A stretch of DNA of 64,000 bases from Salinimicrobium sp. TH3 (GTDB lineage: Bacteria > Bacteroidota > Bacteroidia > Flavobacteriales > Flavobacteriaceae). Positions 1-8,424 of this stretch are shown here, piece after piece. The position numbers were made by a program, and so were the translations under genes. The notes below the pieces were generated by a model. That model was given only the letters and a program-made list of their open reading frames with translations, had not been told where the DNA came from and did no database searches. Numbering within the stretch: the first letter of the stretch is position 1; the number at the start of each line of letters is the position of its first letter. The stretch covers positions 477,900-541,899 of the forward strand of contig NZ_JAPONB010000002.1 in the NCBI RefSeq assembly GCF_026676115.1. The letters run 5' to 3'.

Positions 1-690
1 GAAGAGCTTGCACCGCTGGACCCTGTAATAGTATCGGGTTTTGCCTATGGAATTGATATAGCTGCACAAAAGGCAGCCATGAAATACAATTTGCAAACTA
101 TTGGTTGCCTTGCGCATGGTCTAAACCAGATCTATCCCGGGGTGCATCAAAAATATATTGCAGGAGTAGAAGAAAACGGCGGATTCTTAACCGATTTTTG
201 GAGTACAGATATTTTTGACCGTAATAATTTTTTAAAACGGAACCGTATAATAGCCGGGCTTAGTGAGGCTACCGTCGTTATAGAAAGTGCTGAAAAAGGA
301 GGTTCCCTTGTAACTGCCGATATTGCAAATTCCTATAACCGGGAAGTTTTTGCAGTGCCCGGTCGACCTACAGACCTGCAGAGCAAAGGCTGTAATATGC
401 TTATTAAATCCCAGCAGGCTCATGTGTTAACCTCTGCGGCAGATGTTGTGTATATCCTTAACTGGTTACCAGATTCTAAGACCAAACCTGTCCAAAAGCA
501 GCTTTTTGTAGAGCTCGAGGAAGATGAACAGGCTCTTTACGGCTATTTGAAAGACAAAGGTAAAGAGCAACTCGATCTAATTGCCCTCAACTGTAGTATT
601 CCCACATTCAAGGCCGCAAGCCTTTTGCTCAACATGGAACTTAAAGGAGTAGTGCGACCTCTGCCTGGAAAATTATTTGAAGCAGTCTAA
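1..690 (+). CDS. dprA: DNA-processing protein DprA, 3' part only
   Basis: This is the C-terminal part of DprA/Smf, which binds incoming single-stranded DNA and loads RecA during natural transformation. The reading frame is open from base 1, so the start lies outside the window. The first residues contain the Rossmann-like SGFAYGID motif, and KGGSLVTA follows near codon 90, both typical of the DprA core. The last ~60 residues resemble the winged-helix C-terminal domain (short helices, LLLNMELKG). The stop codon overlaps that of convergent trpS by four bases. The motifs are seen directly; the role is from the family. Confidence 0.93.
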   Translation, partial: EELAPLDPVIVSGFAYGIDIAAQKAAMKYNLQTIGCLAHGLNQIYPGVHQKYIAGVEENGGFLTDFWSTDIFDRNNFLKRNRIIAGLSEATVVIESAEKGGSLVTADIANSYNREVFAVPGRPTDLQSKGCNMLIKSQQAHVLTSAADVVYILNWLPDSKTKPVQKQLFVELEEDEQALYGYLKDKGKEQLDLIALNCSIPTFKAASLLLNMELKGVVRPLPGKLFEAV

Positions 691-1655
691 TATCCTAACT
701 TCTTTCTAACTCTGTTTAGTACCTCATGGGCTACTTTTCGGGCTTTTTCGGCTCCTACCTCAAGTGCCTCTTCTATTTTTTCAGGGTTTTCCATATAGTA
801 ATTGTACTGGGAGCGTTCTTTCTCGAATCTTGTGATCAATAGCTCGTAAAGCGCCTGTTTGGCATGACCATAACCAAAACCTCCAGCCTCATATTTCTGT
901 CGCATTTCTGCTGTCTGCTCTTTGGTGGCTACAAGTTTATAGATGTTGAATACATTATCGGTATCAGGATCTTTGGGATCTTCCAGTGGTGTGCTATCCG
1001 TTTGAATAGCCATGATCTGCTTTCTAAGCTGCTTGTCGGGCAGGAAGAGGTTGATGATATTGCCTTTGGACTTACTCATCTTTTCGCCGTCTGTTCCCGG
1101 TACATACATGGTTTCTTCAGAAACGCGGGCATCGGGCATTACAAATGTTTCTCCCATTTTTGCATGGAAGCGGGAGGCCACATCCCTTGTCATTTCCAGG
1201 TGTTGTAATTGATCTTTCCCTACCGGCACAATTTCGGCATCATACAAAAGAATATCTGCAGCCATTAGAATGGGATAATCGAAAAGCCCTGCGTTCACGT
1301 CCTCAAGTCTGTCGGCTTTATCTTTAAAAGAATGGGCCAGTGTCAACCTTTGATATGGGAAAAAACAATTGAGGTACCAGGTAAGCTCTGTCACCTGTGG
1401 GATATCGCTTTGTCTGTAGAACACCGTTTTGTCAACATCAAGACCAAAAGCCAGCCAGGTTGCTGCCGTAGAGAGAGTATTATCCCTTAAAATTTTGGGA
1501 TCCTTTATTTGGGTAAGCGTATGGAGATTTGCTATAAATAAAAATGAATCATTCTTTGGTTTGTTTGCCATTTCCACGGCGGGGATAATCGCTCCTAAAA
1601 TGTTTCCAAGGTGAGGAGTACCGGTACTTTGTACTCCCGTAAGAATTCTTGACAT
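687..1655 (-). CDS. trpS: Tryptophanyl-tRNA synthetase
   Basis: TrpRS charges tRNA-Trp with tryptophan in the cytoplasm. The product is 322 residues, normal for the bacterial enzyme. The class I signatures are visible: HLGN at 15-18 (HIGH motif) and KMSKS at 192-196. An upstream in-frame ATG at 1706 was not used because a good promoter (TTG, 20 bases, TACCTTTG at 1676-1706) lies between it and the chosen ATG, and MSRILTGVQ is the normal N-terminus of the family. The gene is monocistronic, with its stop interlocked with that of dprA. Confidence 0.96.
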   Translation of the reverse strand: MSRILTGVQSTGTPHLGNILGAIIPAVEMANKPKNDSFLFIANLHTLTQIKDPKILRDNTLSTAATWLAFGLDVDKTVFYRQSDIPQVTELTWYLNCFFPYQRLTLAHSFKDKADRLEDVNAGLFDYPILMAADILLYDAEIVPVGKDQLQHLEMTRDVASRFHAKMGETFVMPDARVSEETMYVPGTDGEKMSKSKGNIINLFLPDKQLRKQIMAIQTDSTPLEDPKDPDTDNVFNIYKLVATKEQTAEMRQKYEAGGFGYGHAKQALYELLITRFEKERSQYNYYMENPEKIEEALEVGAEKARKVAHEVLNRVRKKLGY

Positions 1656-1675
1656 TGGCTTTTTATATTTTTCTA

Positions 1676-1706
1676 CAAAGGTATCCTTTTTAAGGAATAC
1701 CTTCAA
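1676..1706 (-). promoter_or_regulatory. Bacteroidetes-type promoter of trpS
   Basis: On the minus strand TTG (1704-1706) is followed after 20 bases by TACCTTTG (1676-1683), an exact match to the Bacteroidetes -33/-7 consensus TTG-n-TAnnTTTG. It predicts a start of transcription near 1670, 15 bases before the trpS ATG, and so decides the start codon. Confidence 0.7.
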
Positions 1707-1716
1707 TTCAATTCCT

Positions 1717-1724
1717 TACTTTTG
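1717..1724 (+). promoter_or_regulatory. -7 box of plsC
   Basis: TACTTTTG matches TAnnTTTG and ends only five bases before the ATG of the acyltransferase gene. The transcript would therefore be leaderless or nearly so. The spacing to an upstream TTG is not clear. Confidence 0.55.
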
Positions 1725-1729
1725 GCCGC

Positions 1730-2473
1730 ATGTACATACTTAGGTCTTTCCTGGTTGTCTTATGGAGAATATGGTTCTACATCTTGATGGCCATTCCCAT
1801 AATCGTATTTTTTCCGGTTTTACTTTTGTTTACTTCCCGCACGAAGTTCTACCCGCAATTTTTTATGATCGCCCGCTGGTGGGCTTTGTTTATTCTCTAC
1901 GGAATGGGATTTTATCCAAAGATCAAACGGGAGCAGAAACTGGTAAAAGGGGAAAGTTACATGCTTGTAGCAAATCATACGTCGATGACCGATATTATGC
2001 TCATGCTTGCAGTTGTGAAGAGCCCTTTTGTTTTTGTCGGAAAAAAAGAGCTGGTCAAAATTCCCCTTTTTGGATACTTCTATAAACGCACCTGCATCTT
2101 GGTTGACCGTGGAAATCAAAGAAGCCGGAAAGAAGTTTTTGATAGTGCTCAACGCAGGCTAAACAATGGTACCAGCATTTGTATTTTTCCCGAAGGTGGT
2201 GTGCCCTCAGATACTTCGCTCCTTCTCGATACCTTTAAAGACGGGGCTTTTAGACTGGCAATAGCGCATCAAATCCCTATTGTGCCACTCGTATTCTTTG
2301 ACAACAAAAAACGGTTTCCTTATATTTTCACAAAAGGTAGTCCTGGAAGAATGAGGGTGAAAATTAAAGAATTTATACCTACACAAGGCCTGGGGCAAGA
2401 GAATAAAAAGGAAATCAGAGAAAAGACCTGGAATATTATCCAACAGGAATTAATGAATGATCAACGGGCTTAA
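1730..2473 (+). CDS. 1-acyl-sn-glycerol-3-phosphate acyltransferase (PlsC family)
   Basis: A membrane-bound acyltransferase of 247 residues, likely converting lysophosphatidic acid to phosphatidic acid in phospholipid synthesis. A hydrophobic N-terminus (about 5-35) precedes the catalytic NHTSMTD motif, with His83 and Asp88 forming the H(X4)D pair. FPEGG at 153-157 corresponds to the substrate-binding EGT block. The -7 box ends 5 bases upstream of the ATG. The stop overlaps by four bases with the convergent gene at 2470. The window holds a second paralogue at 44409, so substrate preference of each is uncertain. Confidence 0.88.
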   Translation: MYILRSFLVVLWRIWFYILMAIPIIVFFPVLLLFTSRTKFYPQFFMIARWWALFILYGMGFYPKIKREQKLVKGESYMLVANHTSMTDIMLMLAVVKSPFVFVGKKELVKIPLFGYFYKRTCILVDRGNQRSRKEVFDSAQRRLNNGTSICIFPEGGVPSDTSLLLDTFKDGAFRLAIAHQIPIVPLVFFDNKKRFPYIFTKGSPGRMRVKIKEFIPTQGLGQENKKEIREKTWNIIQQELMNDQRA

Positions 2474-3777
2474 AATTTGAAACTAAACCCGGTATAGACT
2501 CCAAAAAAGTAGGGTTGCACGTCTCCCGTGGGTCTATCAAATGTATTTATTTGATACTTTAGAATAGGCTCCAGGTTGAGCTTAAATTTTTCTGAAAGAT
2601 TATAATCCACTCCAAGCCCAAGGTTTGCACTAAAGCTTACATCATTAAGATTTTCGGCCTTTCCTGCTGCAGAAATGTTGCCAGTGTTAAGGGTAACTTC
2701 ATTTTCATCCAGGAAAAGTGTACTTCCCCCTCCAATAAGATTTAGTTCGAGCTTCTTCTCTACAAGGTTAATTTCAAATTCTACGGGAACTTCAATATAT
2801 CCCATCTTCTGGTTTAAGTTCCCCTGAGTAATTATTCCTGAAGGCGTACGATTCGTGCTACTTCGGGTCCTGCCATTCACACCGCCTGTGACCATTTTCA
2901 CATCTGTGTCGTTAATTTTTACCAAAGAAGCATTCCTCACAGAATAAATTCCTGTAGCCGTCCTGTAACCCAGACCGCTGGAACTGTAACTAAGGTCCAC
3001 CCGGCTTATCCCAGATCTTATTTTTACTCTTTCGCTAATGTTCATGGCCAGTCTCACCCCATAGGAATATGTGACTTCTGCCTCACGGCTGTCATTGTAA
3101 CCCACGTCAAGAGGGTTTGCTTTGCCCATTTTCCCATAATAGATAGGAGTTGCATGAGTGGAGACCTCAAAATTATTTTTGCGCTCACTGCTGGCAATCT
3201 CTATTTCTTCGGAAGGTTTAAGAGCATCAAAGATTGAAGGCTTCAGCTCTTCAGGAATGGAATTCTTTTTTTCTTGCTGAAGCGGAACCTCTGCTACCGG
3301 GACAGGTGTGTCAAAAATAGCATTTTTCAAAGCTATTTTTGAAGCAGCTTCCTCAGTGTTTCTTAATTCTTTTCCGGAAGTATTTAGAGCAATTACAGGA
3401 GTAGAATTTAGATTTGATTCTTCCTTAGAATAATCATTTTTAACAATGGCCCTCGTTGCTCCCGAAGGAGCTATAATTTCCTGAGAACCAGCCGGGGAAA
3501 TGGACGGCGAGGCAGGAGGGAGTGTTATTTCTTCTATTTCTTCGTTCGCTACCGCTGCAGGAGGAGGCACAGGAAGTATCCAGTCTCCAAGCATTAGGAG
3601 AAACGCCAGTAATGCAGCAACACCGGCATACCTGTACCAAAGAGGAACAACTGCCCGCCGCTTTTGCTTTTCCTGAAGTTTGGCTTCTAAAGATTTCCAA
3701 ACAGCATCGCGAGGTGCCGCTTCAAAATCCCGAAACTTCTCCTGATAGAGCCGGTCTATGAATTTTTTTTCTTTCAT
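2470..3777 (-). CDS. Membrane-anchored protein with C-terminal beta-barrel-like domain, partner of the ECF sigma factor
   Basis: The 435-residue product has no signal peptide at its start. Residues 1-45 are charged and cytoplasm-like (FRDFEAAPRDAVWKSLEAKL), 46-70 form one membrane helix, 70-215 are a Pro/Ser/Glu-rich linker, and about 215-435 have alternating residues and a final aromatic (SFKF), as in outer-membrane beta-barrels. It follows the sigma gene with a 1-base TAATG overlap, the usual place of an anti-sigma factor. Inference: it controls the sigma factor and may reach from cytoplasm to outer membrane. The family is common in Flavobacteria, but I know of no defined function. Confidence 0.7.
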   Translation of the reverse strand: MKEKKFIDRLYQEKFRDFEAAPRDAVWKSLEAKLQEKQKRRAVVPLWYRYAGVAALLAFLLMLGDWILPVPPPAAVANEEIEEITLPPASPSISPAGSQEIIAPSGATRAIVKNDYSKEESNLNSTPVIALNTSGKELRNTEEAASKIALKNAIFDTPVPVAEVPLQQEKKNSIPEELKPSIFDALKPSEEIEIASSERKNNFEVSTHATPIYYGKMGKANPLDVGYNDSREAEVTYSYGVRLAMNISERVKIRSGISRVDLSYSSSGLGYRTATGIYSVRNASLVKINDTDVKMVTGGVNGRTRSSTNRTPSGIITQGNLNQKMGYIEVPVEFEINLVEKKLELNLIGGGSTLFLDENEVTLNTGNISAAGKAENLNDVSFSANLGLGVDYNLSEKFKLNLEPILKYQINTFDRPTGDVQPYFFGVYTGFSFKF

Positions 3778-4319
3778 TATACAGAGCGGGCGGCGGTTTT
3801 ATAAAGGCTGGTTTCTATTTTTTCTTTCAGGATCACTCTGGCCCTTGCCAGGTTGGATTTTGAGGTTCCGGTTGAAATATTCAGCATTTCTGCAATTTCT
3901 TTATGAGAAAACCCATCGAGTACGTACAGGTTAAAAACCTGCCTGTACCTGTCGGGCAACTGTTGAATGATCTCGAGTAAATAATCGACAGAAACTTCAT
4001 CTTCTTCTACTTCAACTTCGGGCTCTTTATGGTAATCATCTTTAATGATTTCAAAAACTGTTTGTTTACGGTATTTTTGAAGGGCAGTGTTGATTACGAT
4101 CCTTTTCATCCAGCCTTCAAAGGAACCTTTGTTTTTATATTGGGGCATATTCTTAAAGATCATCAAAAATGCGTCCTGGAGGTTGTCTTCTGCCTGTTGA
4201 TAACTGGAAGAATACTTAAGGCAAACAGGGAACAATTTATGCGCAAACATCTTATAAAGCTGCTCCTGCGCCTTTATGTCCTGCTTTTTGCATTTTTGTA
4301 TGAGTTGTTTGATGCTCAA
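3777..4319 (-). CDS. ECF-type RNA polymerase sigma factor
   Basis: A 180-residue sigma-70 family protein of the extracytoplasmic-function class. Region 2 spans about 10-85 (AEDNLQDAFLMIFKN, then a Trp-rich part GWMKRIVINTA) and region 4 about 125-175 with the helix-turn-helix HKEIAEMLNISTGTSKSNL. The family directs core polymerase to envelope- or stress-response promoters. The start is TTG; I see no usable ATG upstream in frame. It is translationally coupled to the membrane/beta-barrel gene downstream, which is probably its regulator. Confidence 0.9.
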   Translation of the reverse strand: MSIKQLIQKCKKQDIKAQEQLYKMFAHKLFPVCLKYSSSYQQAEDNLQDAFLMIFKNMPQYKNKGSFEGWMKRIVINTALQKYRKQTVFEIIKDDYHKEPEVEVEEDEVSVDYLLEIIQQLPDRYRQVFNLYVLDGFSHKEIAEMLNISTGTSKSNLARARVILKEKIETSLYKTAARSV

Positions 4320-4705
4320 TATCCCAATCTTTAAGTGCTGTTGAAAAATGGCAGCAAAGTGGCCGCTCTTTTATAGTTCTCCTTTGGTCGCAGAGGGCCA
4401 TGAGGAAACCTAAATATAGGAATTTCAGCTGGTTCTGCAACACAAATAAAAACCGGCAGGCGGCTAAATGAACTTCTTAAATGTTGTGGGGGGTGAGATT
4501 TTTTAAAAAAGGAAGATCGGGAATCGTGAGAGGTTCCCGGTCTTCCGGAGGAATTAGCCTTTAAAATTTCCCTCTTTGTTATGCCTTTTTCACAATACGG
4601 GTCGCAGTCATTAGTCTCTGGTCGATCTTTCATAACGGCAATGGCAAATTGGGGTCTCTATTATAGAGATGCAGAAAAGTGGAAATGGTTGCGCCCGAAA
4701 AAGAA
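4320..4705. other. Intergenic region without a supported gene
   Basis: These bases separate recA from the sigma factor operon. I see no ORF with family resemblance. The region contains a strong terminator-like hairpin at 4511-4546, the palindrome TCTCTATTATAGAGA around 4656-4671, and presumably the promoter of the sigma gene. Confidence 0.5.
4505..4546 (-). terminator. Strong hairpin with T-run, possible end of a small RNA
   Basis: A 13-bp stem (4511-4523 with 4534-4546; one G-T pair) encloses a 10-base loop. On the minus strand it is followed by six Ts (4505-4510). recA already has its own terminator at 4706-4730, so this one would end a transcript initiated between the two, for which I see no protein gene. 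Confidence 0.6.
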
Positions 4706-4730
4706 AAAATCCCGAAAATTTCGGGATTTT
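4704..4730 (-). terminator. Rho-independent terminator of recA
   Basis: AAAATCCCGA (4706-4715) pairs with TCGGGATTTT (4721-4730). On the minus strand the stem is followed by a T-rich run. It starts ten bases after the recA stop codon. Confidence 0.85.
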
Positions 4731-4739
4731 AAGTGTTTT

Positions 4740-5753
4740 TTATGCTTTTGCAACTTTCATGGCCGCCACAATTTTTGTTTCGAGCTCCTCCATAAGATCT
4801 GGATTGTCCTTCAACAAAATTTTCACAGCATCACGGCCCTGGCCAAGTTTGGTGTCTTCATAGCTAAACCATGAACCACTCTTTTTAATGATCTCATAAT
4901 CCACACCTATGTCGATGATCTCTCCAATCTTAGAGACCCCTTCCCCATACATGATGTCAAATTCGGCAGTTTTGAAGGGGGGAGCAACCTTGTTCTTTAC
5001 AACTTTCACCCTTGTCTTGTTCCCCTGGACTTCGCTATTGCTATCCTTGATTTGGGTTGATCTTCTAATGTCCAGACGAATTGAAGCATAGAATTTCAAG
5101 GCGTTTCCTCCTGTAGTAGTTTCAGGATTTCCGAACATTACCCCAATCTTCTCTCTCAACTGGTTGATGAAAATAACGGTACAGTGGGTTTTGCTTATGG
5201 AAGCGGTTAACTTTCTAAGTGCCTGAGACATAAGGCGGGCGTGTAATCCCATTTTTGAATCTCCCATCTCACCTTCAATTTCCGACTTTGGCGTTAAGGC
5301 AGCAACAGAATCAATTACGATAATGTCAATAGCTCCCGAACGTATCAGGTTATCGGCAATTTCAAGTGCCTGCTCGCCGTTGTCGGGCTGCGAAATGATC
5401 AGGTTTTCAAGATCGATCCCGAGTTTTTCAGCATAAAAACGATCAAAGGCATGTTCTGCATCAATAAATGCAGCAATTCCTCCTGCCTTTTGTGCCTCGG
5501 CTATGGCGTGTAAGGTAAGGGTTGTTTTACCTGAAGATTCAGGTCCATATATTTCGATAACTCTTCCGCGAGGATATCCTCCAACTCCAAGTGCAAGATC
5601 AAGACCTAAAGATCCACTCGGGATCACGTCAACATCAAGGACACTCTGGTCACTCATCTTCATTACTGTCCCTTTTCCATAGGTTTTATCCATCTTGTCA
5701 AGGGTGAGCTTTAGGGCTTTTAACTTTGCTTCTTTTTCTTTCTCGTTACTCAT
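4740..5753 (-). CDS. recA: Recombinase A
   Basis: RecA forms ATP-dependent filaments on single-stranded DNA, drives strand exchange and triggers SOS cleavage. The 337-residue protein carries Walker A GPESSGKT at 70-77, Walker [11 protein letters not shown] near 146, and the loop regions GEMGDSKMG and [10 protein letters not shown] with [11 protein letters not shown]. Length and motif order are canonical. It is monocistronic with its own terminator. I see no clear SOS box, which fits Bacteroidetes, where LexA sites differ or are absent. Confidence 0.98.
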   Translation of the reverse strand: MSNEKEKEAKLKALKLTLDKMDKTYGKGTVMKMSDQSVLDVDVIPSGSLGLDLALGVGGYPRGRVIEIYGPESSGKTTLTLHAIAEAQKAGGIAAFIDAEHAFDRFYAEKLGIDLENLIISQPDNGEQALEIADNLIRSGAIDIIVIDSVAALTPKSEIEGEMGDSKMGLHARLMSQALRKLTASISKTHCTVIFINQLREKIGVMFGNPETTTGGNALKFYASIRLDIRRSTQIKDSNSEVQGNKTRVKVVKNKVAPPFKTAEFDIMYGEGVSKIGEIIDIGVDYEIIKKSGSWFSYEDTKLGQGRDAVKILLKDNPDLMEELETKIVAAMKVAKA

Positions 5754-5878
5754 CTAATTCTGCTTCTTTTATATGATATTGCTGCTAAAATACTATAAGT
5801 TTTTAATAGTGCATAAAATTAATACGCAACCTTTTCTGCTTTTGTGCATCTATTAGGTAAACCAACTATTAACTGTAT

Positions 5879-5971
5879 ATGAAATTTTTAAAACGGAATA
5901 TTATTCTATGTATTTCCGGCAGTTCTGCAGTAGTTAATCTTAGCTGCACCTGCCGCATGGACGGTGGCTAA
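5879..5971 (+). CDS. Small ORF of 30 residues with three cysteines
   Basis: ATG at 5879 opens a 30-codon frame ending with TAA at 5969. The peptide starts with a basic/hydrophobic segment (MKFLKRNIILCISG) and ends SCTCRMDGG. It lies between divergent recA and trhO and is followed by a Rho-independent terminator. Inference: either a leader peptide whose clustered Cys, Arg and Met codons sense amino-acid supply, or a tiny secreted/membrane peptide. No homology search was possible, and a chance ORF cannot be excluded. Confidence 0.4.
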   Translation: MKFLKRNIILCISGSSAVVNLSCTCRMDGG

Positions 5972-6023
5972 CGTTATTCTTATTTTTAGTTGAATAATTA
6001 AAAGTATTAATAACGAATTAGCC
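5966..6023 (+). promoter_or_regulatory. Hairpin overlapping the stop codon of the small ORF
   Basis: GGCTAA (5966-5971) can pair with TTAGCC (6018-6023) and GTTATT (5973-5978) with AATAAC (6009-6014), separated by a small internal loop. The first arm includes the stop codon of the 30-codon ORF, so translation could open the structure. It does not overlap the terminator that follows, so a classic either/or attenuator is not evident. Confidence 0.4.
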
Positions 6024-6027
6024 GTTC

Positions 6028-6066
6028 GAAAAAAAATGCCCCGATATGACATCCGGGCATTTTTTC
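6028..6066 (+). terminator. Terminator before trhO
   Basis: ATGCCC (6036-6041) pairs with GGGCAT (6055-6060) and the flanking A-run and T-run extend the stem, giving a hairpin that could work in both directions. It separates the 30-codon ORF from the promoter of trhO. Confidence 0.75.
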
Positions 6067-6077
6067 ATTTAAAGCCT

Positions 6078-6085
6078 TATCTTTG
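6078..6085 (+). promoter_or_regulatory. -7 box of trhO
   Basis: TATCTTTG matches TAnnTTTG and lies 36 bases before the trhO ATG, after the terminator at 6028-6066. I see no convincing -33 TTG at the usual distance. Confidence 0.5.
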
Positions 6086-6120
6086 CGCAAAATTCTTTAA
6101 CCTTAAATCATTGGTATAGC

Positions 6121-7152
6121 ATGCAACTGTACAATAAATTAAGCGCTAAAGAAAGGGAGGCTCTACTTGAGGAGGCCGGGGAAGACCGGCTTACGCTCTC
6201 TTTCTATCAGTATGCAAAAATTGGAAATCCAGACCTTTTCCGAAATCATCTTTTTATCGCCTGGGACCAAATGGAAGTCCTGGGAAGGATCTACGTGGCT
6301 CACGAAGGTATCAACGCTCAACTTTCTGTTCCTGCCAAAAACTTCGGAAAATTTAAAGAATTTCTTGACGGGATCTATTTCCTGGAGAATGTTCGCCTTA
6401 ACATTGCCATAGAACACGATATCAAATCTTTTCTTAAGCTGAAGGTGAAAGTACGCGATAAGATCCTCGCAGATGGTCTCAATGATGAGACATTTGATGT
6501 GACCAACAAAGGAGTGCACGTTGACGCAAAATCATTTAATGAACTTTTGGACGATCCAAACACCATCCTGGTGGATATGCGTAACCATTACGAGAGTGAA
6601 ATTGGCCACTTTAAAGGCGCAATGACACCCGATGTTGATACTTTTAGAGACAGTCTTGACCTTATTGAAGAAGATATTAAAGATCACAAGGAAGATAAGA
6701 ACCTTGTAATGTACTGTACCGGCGGAATTCGCTGTGAAAAAGCCAGTGCCTATTACAAGCACAAAGGTTTTCAAAAGGTTTATCAACTTGAGGGAGGGAT
6801 CATTGAATATGCCCGACAGGTACAAAACCAGAACCTGGAGAATAAATTCCTCGGGAAAAATTTTGTTTTTGATCATCGGCGTGGGGAACGCATAAGTGAA
6901 GATGTAATTTCTAATTGTCATCAATGTGGAAAACCCTGTGATGTACATGTGAATTGTGCCAACGAGGCATGTCACCTGTTGTTTATCCAGTGTGAAGAAT
7001 GTTCGGAGCAAATGAACACCTGCTGTTCGACCGAATGTAAGGACATTGCAGCACTGCCTTATGAAGAGCAAAAAGCCTTGAGAAAAGGCAAGGGAAACAG
7101 CAATAAGATCTTTAAAAAAGGGCGTTCTGAGGTTCTTAAATTTAAGAACTGA
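6121..7152 (+). CDS. trhO: tRNA uridine(34) hydroxylase TrhO (rhodanese family)
   Basis: TrhO hydroxylates U34 of certain tRNAs, the first step to 5-carboxymethoxyuridine or methoxyuridine. The 343-residue protein has the N-terminal ferredoxin-like domain (about 1-110), a rhodanese domain (about 125-230) with the active-site loop CTGGIRC at 199-205, and a Cys-rich C-terminus with paired CxxC (CHQCGKPC and CEECSEQ) that probably binds zinc. This is the long form, formerly YceA. It appears monocistronic. Confidence 0.92.
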   Translation: MQLYNKLSAKEREALLEEAGEDRLTLSFYQYAKIGNPDLFRNHLFIAWDQMEVLGRIYVAHEGINAQLSVPAKNFGKFKEFLDGIYFLENVRLNIAIEHDIKSFLKLKVKVRDKILADGLNDETFDVTNKGVHVDAKSFNELLDDPNTILVDMRNHYESEIGHFKGAMTPDVDTFRDSLDLIEEDIKDHKEDKNLVMYCTGGIRCEKASAYYKHKGFQKVYQLEGGIIEYARQVQNQNLENKFLGKNFVFDHRRGERISEDVISNCHQCGKPCDVHVNCANEACHLLFIQCEECSEQMNTCCSTECKDIAALPYEEQKALRKGKGNSNKIFKKGRSEVLKFKN

Positions 7153-7269
7153 CAATTAGTTACTCAAGAACACGTTCCATAAATAATGGTATATTTACCT
7201 CAATAGTTTTTAATAACGTCACAATTCGGGAACGGGATATTCTGTGCCCAGAATTTCAATATATATAAT

Positions 7270-8424
7270 ATGGGATGTAGTAGTTGTGCTACCGGCAAAG
7301 ACGGTCAGCCAAAAGGATGTAAGAATAATGGGACCTGCGGGACCGATGGTTGTAATAAGCTTTCGGTATTCGACTGGTTATCAAATATGGAGCTTCCGCA
7401 AGGTATGGAAGCCTTTAATATAGTGGAAGTACGTTTTAAGAACGGCCGGAAACACTTTTTTAAGAATACAGAAAATTTAAGTTTAAGTATAGGTGACGTG
7501 GTAGCTACAGAGGCTTCCCCGGGACACGATGTGGGCGTAATATCTTTGGTGGGAGAATTAGTGCGCGTGCAAATGAAGAAGAAAAAGGTGCGACAGGACA
7601 GCCCCGAAGTGCTAAAAATATATCGAAAAGCCACCCAGCGTGATATAGATATTTGGCAGGAAGCGCGTGAGCGGGAGGAGAAAATGAAAGTCCGCGCCCG
7701 TGAGATCGCTATTCGCCTTAATCTTCAAATGAAGATAAGCGATATTGAATTCCAGGGAGATGCTTCAAAAGCCACTTTTTACTATACTGCTGAAGAAAGA
7801 GTTGATTTTAGGCAACTTATCAAAGAATTTGCAAGAGAATTCAACACGCGAATTGAAATGCGGCAGATCGGCTTCAGGCAGGAAGCTTCCCGTCTTGGGG
7901 GGATTGGTTCCTGTGGAAGGGAATTGTGTTGCTCTACCTGGCTTACCGATTTCCGAAGCGTAAATACTTCCGCAGCAAGATATCAGCAACTTTCGCTTAA
8001 CCCTCAGAAACTGGCAGGACAATGCGGCAAGCTGAAGTGTTGCCTCAACTATGAACTGGATACTTACCTGGATGCCCTAAAGGATTTTCCTAAGACAGAA
8101 GTAAAGCTGTACACAAAGAAGGGTACTGCAGTGTGTCAAAAAATAGATATTTTCAAAGGATTTTTGTGGTATGCCTATGAGGGCGACTGGAGTAACTGGC
8201 ATACGCTTACTGTAGAACAGGCGAATACAATTATTAAGGCTAATCAAAAGAAGGAGCCCGTAAATAGCCTGGAAGAATTTGCGGTAGAGGTACAGCAGGA
8301 AGAAAAACCAGACTATCACAATGTGGTAGGGCAGGATAGTCTTACCCGTTTTGATTCTAAAGGAACAGGGAAGAAAAAGAGAAAGAACAAACGCAAAAAG
8401 AGAAAACCTCAAAAGGATGGATAG
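7270..8424 (+). CDS. ricT: PSP1 domain protein, RicT/YaaT family
   Basis: A 384-residue protein of the PSP1/RicT family. In Bacillus RicT is part of an iron-sulphur complex that affects RNase Y and mRNA maturation; the role in Flavobacteria is not established. The N-terminus is Cys-rich (MGCSSCATG, then CKNNGTCGTDGC). Two further Cys clusters, CGRELCC near 215 and GQCGKLKCC near 255, are the family signature. The C-terminal 40 residues are Lys/Arg-rich. It overlaps gldH by eight bases and heads a ricT-gldH-pbp1A operon. Confidence 0.88.
   Translation: MGCSSCATGKDGQPKGCKNNGTCGTDGCNKLSVFDWLSNMELPQGMEAFNIVEVRFKNGRKHFFKNTENLSLSIGDVVATEASPGHDVGVISLVGELVRVQMKKKKVRQDSPEVLKIYRKATQRDIDIWQEAREREEKMKVRAREIAIRLNLQMKISDIEFQGDASKATFYYTAEERVDFRQLIKEFAREFNTRIEMRQIGFRQEASRLGGIGSCGRELCCSTWLTDFRSVNTSAARYQQLSLNPQKLAGQCGKLKCCLNYELDTYLDALKDFPKTEVKLYTKKGTAVCQKIDIFKGFLWYAYEGDWSNWHTLTVEQANTIIKANQKKEPVNSLEEFAVEVQQEEKPDYHNVVGQDSLTRFDSKGTGKKKRKNKRKKRKPQKDG

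Noticed and set aside
1656..1706. An N-terminal extension of trpS by 17 codons
   Set aside because: The promoter of the gene lies within it, and the family normally starts at MSRILTG.
4331..4633. A 100-codon minus-strand frame between recA and the sigma factor gene
   Set aside because: It runs through the terminator hairpin at 4511-4546, has low-complexity Ser/Pro/Arg composition and no family resemblance.
5966..6066. A classic attenuator controlling trhO
   Set aside because: The stop-codon hairpin and terminator do not overlap, so they are not mutually exclusive, and trhO seems to have its own promoter after the terminator.
6532..7155. A 207-codon frame opposite trhO
   Set aside because: It is the antisense shadow of a well-recognised gene, without its own motifs or promoter.
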